Assembly (NCBI GenBank): GCA_016303225.1
Contig: JAEDMC010000075.1
Location: 1 to 12,702, forward strand
Direction: 5' to 3'
Length of the DNA stretch: 12,702 nucleotides
Source of the DNA: Kiritimatiellia bacterium
GTDB taxonomy: Bacteria; Verrucomicrobiota; Kiritimatiellia; RFP12; UBA1067
The position numbers were made by a program, and so were the translations under genes. The notes below the pieces were generated by a model that worked only from the letters and a program-made list of their open reading frames with translations, had not been told where the DNA came from and did no database searches. Shown one piece after another: positions 1 to 6,015 of this stretch (its first letter is position 1; each line of letters begins with the position of its first letter).

Positions 1-1696
1 GCTTGAGCGCGAGCACATAGCGCTCCTGCGCCTCGCAGCACCAGATCTCCATCGGATTCATCGACCGCTCCTCGTTGTGTACCTCGCGGAGCTCGAAGCG
101 TCCGCCCGTCGCCTCGACCAGCTCGGGGCAGCCGTTGGAGAGTCCGCCCGCGCCGATGTCGTGGATGGACATGATCGGGTTGGCCTTGCCGAGATACGAG
201 CAGGCGTCGATGACGCCCTGGCAGCGGCGCTGCATCTCCGCGTTGCCGCGCTGGACGGAGTTGAAGTCGAGGGCTTCGGAGTTGGTGCCGGTCATCATCG
301 AAGAGGCCGCGCCGCCGCCGAGGCCAATGCGCATGGCGGGGCCGCCGATCTGGACGATCAGCGCGCCGACCTTGACGTCCTTCTTCTGCACCTGGCTGCG
401 GCGGATGACGCCCATGCCGCCCGCGAGCATGATCGGCTTGTGGTAGCCGCGGAGTTCGCCCGCGACCAGTCCCTCATAGGTGCGGAAGAAGCCGCAGAGC
501 TGGGGACGCCCGAACTCGTTGCCGAACGCCGCGCCGCCGATCGGTCCGTCGATCATGATCTGGAGCGGCGTCGCGAGACGCGTCGGGAAGTCGGCGTAAA
601 CGCGCTCCCACGGCTGCGGATAGCCCGGGATGTGCAGGTTCGAGACCATGAAGCCGCAGAGGCCCGCGACCGTGCGCGAGCCCTGTCCGGTCGCCGCCTC
701 GTCGCGGATTTCGCCGCCAACGCCCGTCGCCGCGCCCGGGAACGGGGAGATCGCGGTCGGATGGTTGTGCGTCTCGACCTTCATGAGCTGGTCGAGCTGG
801 TCCTTCTTGAACGAATAGCTGTTGTCCTTCGGGTCGATGGCGAAAATGTCCGTCTTGAAGCCCGCGACGACCGCCGAGTTGTCCTTGTAGGCGGAAAGCG
901 TATCCTGCGGACGCTTCTTGTGGGTGTTCTTGATCATCCCGAAGAGCGAATCCTTCTGCTTCTTCCCGTTGATGATGAACTCCGCGCCGAAGATCTTGTG
1001 ACGGCAGTGCTCGGAGTTGACTTGTCCGAACATGACGAGCTCGGTGTCGGTCGGGTTGCGTCCCGCCTTCTTGAAGCTCTCGGCGAGATATTTCATCTCC
1101 GGCTCGGAAATCGCAAGGCCAATCTCGACGTTCGCCTCGCGGATCGCCTCGACGCCCTTCGTCAGGACGTCATAGGTGCGGCCCGGCCGCGGATCGTCCA
1201 CGTCAAAGAGGTCGTCGATCTGCCCGTAGACGCCCTCCGTCATCTTGTCATACAGCGCCGCCGCCCACTTCGGCGCAGCGAACGCCGCCACCTGCTCGGC
1301 ATCCTCCGACCCGTCTTCATACGGCGCCTGATCCGCCCCTGAGACCTGAGACCTGAGACCCGGAACCAGAAACCGTATTCCCCTCTCGACGCGCAAAATC
1401 GACTTCAACCCGCAGTTGCGGAAGATGTCGGTCGCCTTCGAGCTCCACGGGGAAATCGTGCCTTTGCGGGGCGTGACAAAGAAGTCGGCCCGGTCGCAGA
1501 CGCCGTCGGCGTTGAGGAGCGTCGCCGCGCGCTTCAGCTCCTCGGGATCAAACGACTCGCCGTTCGTCTGAATGGCATAGACCCACTTCGCGTCAAGCGA
1601 AATGGGTCCGAGTTCGGGATCAAGCTTCGCAATCGCCTCCTTCAGAGCATCCATGCGAAACGGAGAATAAGCATCCGAGCCTTTGAGCAGAATCAT
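1..1696 (-). CDS. purL: Phosphoribosylformylglycinamidine synthase, large single-chain type (3' end outside window)
   Basis: This enzyme catalyses the ATP- and glutamine-dependent conversion of FGAR to FGAM, step four of de novo purine synthesis in the cytoplasm. About 565 N-terminal residues are visible. In order they show an N-terminal PurS-like domain with TPRKGTISPWSSKATDI (about residues 75-91), the linker motif GQVNSEHCRHKIF (about 224-236), then the ATP-binding block KVETHNHPTAISPFPGAATG (about 306-325), GRPQLCGFF, GYHKPIMLAGG and IGLGGGAASSM. These match the roughly 1300-residue gamma-proteobacterial-type PurL closely, so the glutaminase domain should lie left of the window. The ATG at 1696 follows a GAGGT-like ribosome binding site and lies 11 nt after the anti-sigma kinase stop, suggesting cotranscription with the STAS and kinase genes. 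One oddity is a short in-frame repeat insertion after the first domain (about residues 112-121). Identity is near certain. Confidence 0.97.
   Translation of the reverse strand, partial: MILLKGSDAYSPFRMDALKEAIAKLDPELGPISLDAKWVYAIQTNGESFDPEELKRAATLLNADGVCDRADFFVTPRKGTISPWSSKATDIFRNCGLKSILRVERGIRFLVPGLRSQVSGADQAPYEDGSEDAEQVAAFAAPKWAAALYDKMTEGVYGQIDDLFDVDDPRPGRTYDVLTKGVEAIREANVEIGLAISEPEMKYLAESFKKAGRNPTDTELVMFGQVNSEHCRHKIFGAEFIINGKKQKDSLFGMIKNTHKKRPQDTLSAYKDNSAVVAGFKTDIFAIDPKDNSYSFKKDQLDQLMKVETHNHPTAISPFPGAATGVGGEIRDEAATGQGSRTVAGLCGFMVSNLHIPGYPQPWERVYADFPTRLATPLQIMIDGPIGGAAFGNEFGRPQLCGFFRTYEGLVAGELRGYHKPIMLAGGMGVIRRSQVQKKDVKVGALIVQIGGPAMRIGLGGGAASSMMTGTNSEALDFNSVQRGNAEMQRRCQGVIDACSYLGKANPIMSIHDIGAGGLSNGCPELVEATGGRFELREVHNEERSMNPMEIWCCEAQERYVLALK
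1339..1359. repeat. Three tandem copies of heptamer CTGAGAC inside purL
   Basis: The heptamer CTGAGAC occurs three times head to tail with no mismatch. Read on the coding strand it adds the residues LRSQVSG to purL. The site is a variable region after the first PurL domain, where E. coli PurL (from memory) has a different and shorter linker, so the insertion probably does not harm the enzyme. The reading frame is preserved. Confidence 0.85.
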
Positions 1697-1707
1697 TTTC
1701 AATTACC

Positions 1708-2073
1708 TCACATCAAAATCGTCAAAATGTTTTTGTCGTCTTCACGGCGATAGGAGAGGGACTTGGACATCTTCTTGACCATGAAGATGCCGAGCCCGCC
1801 AACGCCCCGGTCCTCAAGCCCGGCGGACACGTCCGGCGTCGCGACCTCGCACGTCGGATCGAACGCCTGGCCGTCGTCGGAGAAAACCATCGTCATCCCA
1901 GCGTCCGAGCGCTCGACGCCGATTGAGAAACTGCTCGCGCCCGAACAGCGGACGATGTTCGAGACGATCTCGTCGAGGATGATCGCCGGCTTGGGTTCGT
2001 CGCACTGGCACTCAAGGAACCCCTGTGCGGCGACCATTCCCTCCGAGGAGCAGGGAAATGTCTTCGTTTCCAT
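1708..2073 (-). CDS. Anti-sigma regulatory factor, RsbW/SpoIIAB-type serine kinase (GHKL ATPase fold)
   Basis: This 121-residue cytoplasmic protein has the layout of the HATPase_c_2 anti-sigma kinase family. Visible motifs are the N box DEIVSNIV (E35, N39), the G1 box FSDDGQAFDP (about 65-73) and the G2 box GVGGLGIFMVKKM (about 90-102), which together bind ATP-Mg. Family members bind a sigma factor or another target and phosphorylate a STAS antagonist on serine. The gene lies 14 nt downstream of a STAS gene and 11 nt upstream of purL, with a GGAAG-like ribosome binding site just before the ATG, so the three are probably cotranscribed. I infer that the neighbouring STAS protein is its partner. 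No sigma factor is visible here, so the final target is unknown and could be a non-sigma effector. Confidence 0.9.
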   Translation of the reverse strand: METKTFPCSSEGMVAAQGFLECQCDEPKPAIILDEIVSNIVRCSGASSFSIGVERSDAGMTMVFSDDGQAFDPTCEVATPDVSAGLEDRGVGGLGIFMVKKMSKSLSYRREDDKNILTILM

Positions 2074-2087
2074 CTTCCGACCCGCTT

Positions 2088-2375
2088 TTACGCGAAGGTA
2101 AAGATGTCGGAGAAGCCCGTGATGTCGAAGACTTCCTTGACGGCCGGCTTGGAATTGGCGATCTTCATCGTCTTGCCCGCCATGCGCTTCTGCGCAGAAA
2201 GGAGGACGCGGAGGCCGGCGGAGGAAATATAGTCGACCTGCGCGAGGTCAAAGACGAGCTCCTCGATTCCGTCCGTCACCACAGCCGCTTCGAGCTCCGG
2301 GGCCGTAATCGTGTCCACGCGGCCAATCGGCACAAGCGTCAGCTTGGATCCATCCTGGTTCTTGTTGATCTGCAT
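2088..2375 (-). CDS. STAS-domain anti-sigma factor antagonist (RsbV/SpoIIAA type)
   Basis: This 95-residue single-domain protein carries the signature VDYISSAGLRVLLSAQKRM (about 47-65). By alignment with SpoIIAA and RsbV, the phosphorylatable serine is Ser52, the second serine of that motif. Further family features are the early GRVDTITAPELEAAV stretch and the C-terminal EVFDITGFSDIF. In the known partner-switching mechanism the dephosphorylated form binds the anti-sigma kinase and frees its target. I chose the ATG at 2375 because a strong AAAGGAG lies 8 nt upstream; an upstream in-frame ATG at 2402 would add nine residues that do not resemble the domain. A TATAAT box lies just upstream, so this gene probably opens a STAS-kinase-purL transcript. 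The cognate phosphatase is likely the PP2C protein two genes upstream, beyond hisC. Confidence 0.92.
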   Translation of the reverse strand: MQINKNQDGSKLTLVPIGRVDTITAPELEAAVVTDGIEELVFDLAQVDYISSAGLRVLLSAQKRMAGKTMKIANSKPAVKEVFDITGFSDIFTFA

Positions 2376-2383
2376 GTTCTGTA

Positions 2384-2389
2384 CTCCTT
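2384..2389 (-). promoter_or_regulatory. Ribosome binding site that decides the STAS gene start
   Basis: On the minus strand the sequence reads AAGGAG, 8 nt before the ATG at 2375. It favours this ATG over the in-frame ATG at 2402, which has no ribosome binding site of its own. Confidence 0.8.
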
Positions 2390-2411
2390 TGGGAAAGTGC
2401 ATTCAACGCTT

Positions 2412-2417
2412 ATTATA
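2412..2417 (-). promoter_or_regulatory. Extended -10 promoter element for the STAS-kinase-purL transcript
   Basis: The minus strand reads TTTGGTATAAT, a perfect TATAAT with an upstream TG in the extended -10 position. I see no good -35 box at 16-18 nt; that region is the end of hisC. The start point should fall near 2403-2405, almost on the ATG at 2402. Confidence 0.65.
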
Positions 2418-2428
2418 CCAAATTTTGC

Positions 2429-3478
2429 CTATCCGAGAATCGCATCGACTTCCTTCAGCACGCGGCGCATCTGCGCGTCCGTGCCGATCGAAAACCGCAC
2501 GCGGTCGCAGGTCTTCGGACCCGAAAAGTAGCGGACGAAGATCTTGCGCTCGCGCAGCCCCTCGAAGACGCGTTTCGCGTCCGCCTTCGCCGTCTTCGCG
2601 CAGGGGGGGCGCGCGAAGACGAAGTTCGCCTGGGTCGGCATCACGTCCCAGCCGCGCTTCTCGAGTTCGGCGACGAACCACGTGCGCGTCTTCAGCACCT
2701 TCGCGACAAGCCCCTTCAGGTGCTTCTGATCCTTGATGGCCGCGAGCGCCACCGCCTGGGCGATCGCGTCGACATTGTAGCTGTCCTTGATCTTGTAGAG
2801 GGCCTCGACGAGGTCCTTCGGTCCGACGCAATAGCCGACGCGCAGACCGGCGAGCGCATAGGCCTTCGAGAAGGTCCGCATCACGATGATGTTGCGGTTC
2901 GCCTTCGCCGTCGCGAGCGCCATGCAGTCGACGTCGGCGTAGTCGACATAGGCCTCGTCGACGACGACGACGCCCGGAAAGCGCTTCGCAAACGCGGCAA
3001 TCTCCTTCGGCGGAATCTGCACGCCCGTCGGGTTGTTGGGGCTGGTGATCAGGGCGAGGGCGGCCTTGCCTCCCGTCTTCCGCCTCAAGCCCCCCCACGA
3101 AAAGCCCAGCCACTTCACGCCGCGGATGTCGGCGAGCGTCCTGTAGAGCGAGTAGCTCGGATCGAGCGTGACGATTGCCTCGTCGTCCTCGACGTAGGCA
3201 TCGGTCATAAGCGAGAGGATCTCGTCCGACCCGTTGCCGACGAAGACGCGGTCGGGGGTCGTCCGGTGGAGCTTCGCGAGCGCCGCGCAGAGGTCGACGC
3301 ATTCGGCGGACGGATAACGGCGGAGATTCTCGGGGTTGAATTTCTTCAGGACGGCCATCGCCTTCGCGGACGGCAGGTAGGCGGCCTCGTTCGTGTTGAG
3401 CTTGATGACGTCACGTCCCCGCGGCTGTTCGCCGTGAATGTAGGGAGCGAGCTTGCGGACTTTCCGTGCGATTCTCAT
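2429..3478 (-). CDS. hisC: Histidinol-phosphate aminotransferase
   Basis: This 349-residue fold-type I PLP aminotransferase transfers an amino group from glutamate to imidazole acetol phosphate in histidine biosynthesis. Visible features are NTNEAAYLPS (about 28-37), NGSDEILSL (about 82-90), LDPSYSLYRT (about 105-114), SPNNPTG (about 146-152), VVVDEAYVDYAD (about 171-182), the PLP-lysine motif TFSKAYALAGLRVGY with Lys205, YNVDAIAQAVALAA (about 234-247) and the C-terminal RVRFSIGT containing the substrate-phosphate arginine region. Length fits the family. The ATG at 3478 is chosen because GGAG lies 7 nt upstream and HisC homology begins there; the frame stays open further upstream without homology. 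No other his gene is visible, so this is an isolated hisC between partner-switching genes. Related aminotransferases acting on aromatic or phosphorylated amino acids cannot be fully excluded. Confidence 0.93.
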   Translation of the reverse strand: MRIARKVRKLAPYIHGEQPRGRDVIKLNTNEAAYLPSAKAMAVLKKFNPENLRRYPSAECVDLCAALAKLHRTTPDRVFVGNGSDEILSLMTDAYVEDDEAIVTLDPSYSLYRTLADIRGVKWLGFSWGGLRRKTGGKAALALITSPNNPTGVQIPPKEIAAFAKRFPGVVVVDEAYVDYADVDCMALATAKANRNIIVMRTFSKAYALAGLRVGYCVGPKDLVEALYKIKDSYNVDAIAQAVALAAIKDQKHLKGLVAKVLKTRTWFVAELEKRGWDVMPTQANFVFARPPCAKTAKADAKRVFEGLRERKIFVRYFSGPKTCDRVRFSIGTDAQMRRVLKEVDAILG

Positions 3479-3594
3479 TTCTTTTCTCCAAAGCCGGCTG
3501 CGACGTTCCGGATCAGACAGAGCCGGAGAATCGCATTGCCGAAACAGCTGAAATAGTCGACGCCCATGTCGATGGCGATTCGGACGCGTTGCAT
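3475..3594 (-). CDS. Possible small coupled ORF (39 aa) between the phosphatase gene and hisC
   Basis: This frame encodes 39 residues beginning MQRVRIAIDMGVDYFSCF and ending AAGFGEKK. Its ATG shares one base with the phosphatase stop (TGATG) and its TGA overlaps the hisC ATG (ATGA), so it fills the gap between the two genes exactly. By my count 27 of 39 codons end in G or C, which does not distinguish it from its neighbours. I see no independent ribosome binding site and no recognised domain; the middle is moderately hydrophobic with two cysteines but does not form a clear membrane helix. It could be a real coupled micro-protein, a device that couples hisC translation to the phosphatase, or chance. 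Confidence 0.35.
   Translation of the reverse strand: MQRVRIAIDMGVDYFSCFGNAILRLCLIRNVAAGFGEKK
3486..3489 (-). promoter_or_regulatory. Ribosome binding site that decides the hisC start
   Basis: On the minus strand TGGAGA places GGAG 7 nt before the ATG at 3478. It supports this start over the in-frame ATG at 3610, which lies inside the upstream phosphatase gene. Confidence 0.7.
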
Positions 3595-5213
3595 CAGGCA
3601 GGCATCCCAACGGTCATGATGGTGATGTCGTCGGACTGTTCGGCGCCGTCGACGAAACAGTCGACGGACGACAGGAGCCCGACCGTGGTGGAACGGACGT
3701 CGCGTTCGCCACAGGCGGACGCGAACTCCAGAAGACGGCTCTCGCCGTACTGCGCGTGGTTGACCCGCTCGGCCTCCGTGATGCCGTCCGTATAGACGAG
3801 GATCTTCGCGCCACGGGGAATCTGCGCCGTCTGGCACGGATAGAAGATGCCGCTTATCGCGCCCGTCGGCGGCCCGCGCTTCACCGTCAGGAACGACGCC
3901 TTGCCGTCGGCCGTGACGATCACCGGCGGATTGTGCCCCGCACAGCCGAACTTGAGTTCGCCGGTCTTGAGGTCAAGCGCCCCGACGAACGCCGTCACGA
4001 ACATGCTCATCTCGTTGTTGCGCGACAGCGCCTCGTTGATGCGCCCGCAGATCTCGCCGGGATCGAGGTTCATCGAACAGCACATCTGGAAAGCGGCTTC
4101 GGCCATAAACGAGAAGAGGGCCGCGGGAACGCCCTTCCCCGACGCGTCGCCGACGATGAAATAAATCTTGTCGCCGCGACGGACAAAGTCATAGAGATCG
4201 CCGCCGACCTCCCGAGCGGGACGCAGCACCGCATAGACGTTTTCCGGAAAGTCCTTCGGCAGGATGCCGGACTGGATGTTCCGCGCCGTATTGAATTCGC
4301 CCGCCATCCGCTCCCGCATCGCCGTCGACTTCTGGAGACGCGACGTGTAGAAGACCGAGACGCCGAGGATGAGGCAAAGGCCAAGCGCCGAGAAGACGAT
4401 GATGCGGTTGATGATCTTCTGAGGACCGCGCATGATCTCCTCGATCGGACAGCCGACTTCGACCGTCCAGCCGTTGTCAGCCCGATCCACGATGTTGAGC
4501 ACCTTGCCGACGTACGCGCCGGCCCGCTTCGCCTTTTCCTCCTCGCCGCCGACCAGGACCTTGTCGCCCGCCTTCATGATGACATAGGAGTTCTTGTAGG
4601 GACGGATCTGCGCGACATAGTCCATCAGCTGCGCGAGGGAGAGGTCCGCCGTGAAGATCGCACAGATGTTGGTGGCGGAATCACAGATCGGCATCGAATA
4701 CGTGCTCATCATGATCTTCGCGCCGCCCTCGTCGAAATAGGGCTCGGACCAGATCGCCTTGCGCGCCTTGAACGCATCGGCGTACCAGCTCTGGGTGAAG
4801 TAGTCGTTGTCCTCCGTGCCGAGCTGAAAGCACTTGAGCGAACCGTCCGCGTCCTGACACGTGTACGGCGCATAGAAACGCCCCTTCGACTTGTAGTAGT
4901 TCGGCTTGAACGCGACCGAGCTGCCGACGATGTAGGGTCTGTTCTCCACCAGCTCGCGCGTGATTTTGTACATGTAGTCCGGATCGCTCAGCTTCTCCCC
5001 GATGATCCACTTCTGACTCGCGACCGCCGTCTCCACGTCGGACATCAAACGGTCGATCTTGCCAGTCGTCGTCTTCACGAGATTCCGCACGGCCTCCTCC
5101 GCCTGCGTGACGATCATCGTCCGCGAACTGCGAACGGAAAAGAACGAGACGACGGCGAAGAACACCACCACCGCAATCACGCTGCCGAAAGCCGACTTGA
5201 GAAACGCCCGCAT
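3594..5213 (-). CDS. Membrane sensor serine phosphatase: Cache-type periplasmic domain plus PP2C SpoIIE domain (RsbU type)
   Basis: This 539-residue protein has a membrane segment at about 9-27, an extracytoplasmic sensor at about 30-265, a second membrane segment at about 270-290 and a cytoplasmic SpoIIE/PP2C domain at about 310-537. The sensor has the Cache-like stretches FTQSWYADAF and WSEPYFDEG followed by STYSMPI, expected to bind a small external ligand. The phosphatase shows REVGGDLYDF (334-343), VGDASGKGVPAALF (354-367), CAGHNPP (424-430), YTDGITEAE (474-482) and QSDDITIM (526-533), which hold the metal-binding aspartates. The family dephosphorylates STAS antagonists, so the likely substrate is the STAS protein encoded downstream. 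AGGAG precedes the ATG at 5213. I see no clear HAMP domain between the second membrane segment and the phosphatase, so a short linker would carry the signal. Specificity of the ligand cannot be read from the sequence. Confidence 0.93.
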   Translation of the reverse strand: MRAFLKSAFGSVIAVVVFFAVVSFFSVRSSRTMIVTQAEEAVRNLVKTTTGKIDRLMSDVETAVASQKWIIGEKLSDPDYMYKITRELVENRPYIVGSSVAFKPNYYKSKGRFYAPYTCQDADGSLKCFQLGTEDNDYFTQSWYADAFKARKAIWSEPYFDEGGAKIMMSTYSMPICDSATNICAIFTADLSLAQLMDYVAQIRPYKNSYVIMKAGDKVLVGGEEEKAKRAGAYVGKVLNIVDRADNGWTVEVGCPIEEIMRGPQKIINRIIVFSALGLCLILGVSVFYTSRLQKSTAMRERMAGEFNTARNIQSGILPKDFPENVYAVLRPAREVGGDLYDFVRRGDKIYFIVGDASGKGVPAALFSFMAEAAFQMCCSMNLDPGEICGRINEALSRNNEMSMFVTAFVGALDLKTGELKFGCAGHNPPVIVTADGKASFLTVKRGPPTGAISGIFYPCQTAQIPRGAKILVYTDGITEAERVNHAQYGESRLLEFASACGERDVRSTTVGLLSSVDCFVDGAEQSDDITIMTVGMPA

Positions 5214-5226
5214 CTTCAGCTCCTGA

Positions 5227-5292
5227 TCAGCGCCTCAAGTTCCTTGAGCGAGCAGTACGCAAAACCATGCCGACAAATTTGCTGAGTTTCAT
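5227..5292 (-). CDS. Possible 21-residue leader ORF before the phosphatase gene
   Basis: The frame reads MKLSKFVGMVLRTARSRNLRR and stops 13 nt before the phosphatase ATG. Its own ATG is only 7 nt after a TATAAT box, so a transcript from that promoter would begin at or next to the ATG. The product is short and strongly basic. It may be a leader peptide or chance; no conservation can be checked here. Confidence 0.2.
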   Translation of the reverse strand: MKLSKFVGMVLRTARSRNLRR

Positions 5293-5299
5293 AGCCGAT

Positions 5300-5305
5300 A
5301 TTATA
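5300..5305 (-). promoter_or_regulatory. Extended -10 promoter element for the phosphatase-hisC transcript
   Basis: On the minus strand the sequence reads TTTTTGATATAAT: a perfect TATAAT preceded by TG with one base between. No convincing -35 box is seen at 16-18 nt. The expected start is near 5292-5294, giving an untranslated or mini-ORF leader of about 80 nt before the phosphatase ATG. Confidence 0.65.
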
Positions 5306-5378
5306 TCAAAAACGCGGGATCAGAATCACTCCGCCACAGCAGGCTAGGTCCAGCTCCTGCAAATGAACGCCATGCCGC

Positions 5379-5408
5379 TTGCACGAGCAAGACTGCATGT
5401 GATAAAAT
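5379..5408 (+). promoter_or_regulatory. Promoter of the tRNA gene
   Basis: The -35 element TTGCAC (5379-5384) and the -10 element TAAAAT (5403-5408) are separated by 18 nt, with an extended -10 TG two bases before. The expected start near 5415 leaves only about 9 nt before the mature tRNA. A small inverted repeat, CTTGC-ACGA-GCAAG, overlaps the -35 element; it may be chance. Confidence 0.6.
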
Positions 5409-5423
5409 ATGCCCCATCAAGCC

Positions 5424-5500
5424 GGACCCTTAGCTCAGTCGGTCAGAGCGGGGGACTCATAATCCCTTGGTCCTGGGTTCAAGTCCCGGAGGGTCCACCA
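5424..5500 (+). tRNA. tRNA with CAU anticodon, most likely tRNA-Ile2 (lysidine type)
   Basis: A full cloverleaf can be drawn. The acceptor GGACCCT (5424-5430) pairs with AGGGTCC (5490-5496). The D arm is GCTC/GAGC, and the anticodon stem GGGGA/TCCCT holds loop CTCATAA with CAT at 5458-5460. The T arm CTGGG/CCCGG encloses TTCAAGT, followed by discriminator A and an encoded CCA. CAU tRNAs are initiator Met, elongator Met or Ile2. The initiator is unlikely because position 1 pairs and the anticodon stem lacks the three G-C pairs on both sides. The overall sequence (TTAGCTCAG start, GACTCATAATC, acceptor rich in G-C with A73) resembles E. coli ileX more than metT as I remember them. An Ile2 identity would need TilS modification of C34. 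The elongator Met alternative stays open. Confidence 0.93.
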
Positions 5501-5504
5501 ATCG

Positions 5505-5539
5505 AAAAAAAAGGAAGCACGGTCCGAAGACCGTGCTTC
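5505..5539 (-). terminator. Rho-independent terminator of the RRM gene with a cUUCGg tetraloop
   Basis: An 11-bp perfect stem (5514-5524 with 5529-5539) is closed on the minus strand by C-UUCG-G, an exceptionally stable tetraloop, and is followed by eight T residues. It lies 25 nt after the RRM stop codon. Read on the plus strand, the same hairpin lies 13 nt after the tRNA CCA but is followed by only a weak T-rich tail, so it may also help to end the tRNA transcript. Confidence 0.92.
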
Positions 5540-5564
5540 TCTCATTTCCGGCAATCGGGTGCGA

Positions 5565-5912
5565 TTACCAGCGGGTCTCGCGACGCGGACCGCGATCGCC
5601 GCCGCCGAAGCCGCCGCGACCGCCGCCGAAGCCGCCACGGCCACCGCGGAAACCGCCACGCTCTTCGCGCGGCTTGGGCTGCGACTCGTTCACACGGACA
5701 GTGCGCCCGTCGAGTTCGTGTCCGTTCAGCGCGTCAATCGCAGCCTGCGCCTGAGCGGCGTCGGGCATCGTGACGAAGCCGAATCCTTTGCTGCGACCGG
5801 TCATGCGATCGGTGACAACGCGAACGGCGGTAACTTCGCCGAATGCCGCGAACGCCGCCTTGAGACCATCGTCGGTCGTCGCGTACGCGAGGTTACCAAC
5901 ATAGATTTCCAT
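5565..5912 (-). CDS. RRM-domain RNA-binding protein with a glycine/arginine-rich tail
   Basis: This 115-residue cytoplasmic protein has one RNA recognition motif (about 1-77) followed by a flexible RGG-type tail (about 84-111). RNP2 is IYVGNL at 3-8 and RNP1 is KGFGFVTM at 42-49; both carry the aromatic residues that stack on RNA. The tail repeats GGFGGGRGG-like units. Bacterial single-RRM proteins of this type are known in cyanobacteria and several other phyla, where some respond to cold. Such a role here is only an inference. The start at 5912 is set by AAGGAA 9 nt upstream and by the beginning of the RRM fold; the frame is open further upstream but crosses the promoter. It is a monocistronic unit with its own promoter (-10 at 5982) and a strong terminator, and a 5' leader of about 60 nt. 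Confidence 0.93.
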   Translation of the reverse strand: MEIYVGNLAYATTDDGLKAAFAAFGEVTAVRVVTDRMTGRSKGFGFVTMPDAAQAQAAIDALNGHELDGRTVRVNESQPKPREERGGFRGGRGGFGGGRGGFGGGDRGPRRETRW

Positions 5913-5981
5913 CTTACTTTGTTCCTTGTTTTCTTTTATGCCGAACTCGAAAGCACCCGCCTCCTCCGTCCAAGCACACAA

Positions 5982-6011
5982 ATTGTAGCACTTTTGGGTG
6001 ACGTCCGTCAA
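5982..6011 (-). promoter_or_regulatory. Promoter of the RRM protein gene
   Basis: On the minus strand a -35 TTGACG (6006-6011) and a -10 TACAAT (5982-5987) are 18 nt apart, with TG in the extended -10 position. This is the most complete promoter in the window. It sits directly after the stop codon of the acyl-CoA synthetase gene. Confidence 0.75.
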
Positions 6012-6015
6012 TAGG

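Noticed and set aside
77..1342. Long plus-strand open frame opposite purL
   Set aside because: It is a high-GC shadow: the minus strand encodes unmistakable PurL motifs over the same bases, and the plus-strand product is Arg/Ala/Leu-rich without any domain.
3479..3610. Longer hisC reading from the ATG at 3610
   Set aside because: The extra 44 residues have no homology to the family, overlap the phosphatase end and lie upstream of a good ribosome binding site at 3486.
3756..5285. 509-codon plus-strand open frame opposite the PP2C phosphatase
   Set aside because: The product is extremely rich in Arg, Asp and Leu, as expected of an antisense frame, while the minus strand has full sensor and phosphatase motifs.
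5376..5394. Small inverted repeat CTTGC-ACGA-GCAAG as an operator for the tRNA gene
   Set aside because: The 5-bp arms are too short to separate from chance, and a tRNA gene is rarely controlled in this way.
5424..5500. Initiator tRNA-fMet reading of the CAU tRNA
   Set aside because: Bacterial initiators have an unpaired first position and three consecutive G-C pairs in the anticodon stem next to the loop; here position 1 pairs and the stem ends with an A-U pair.
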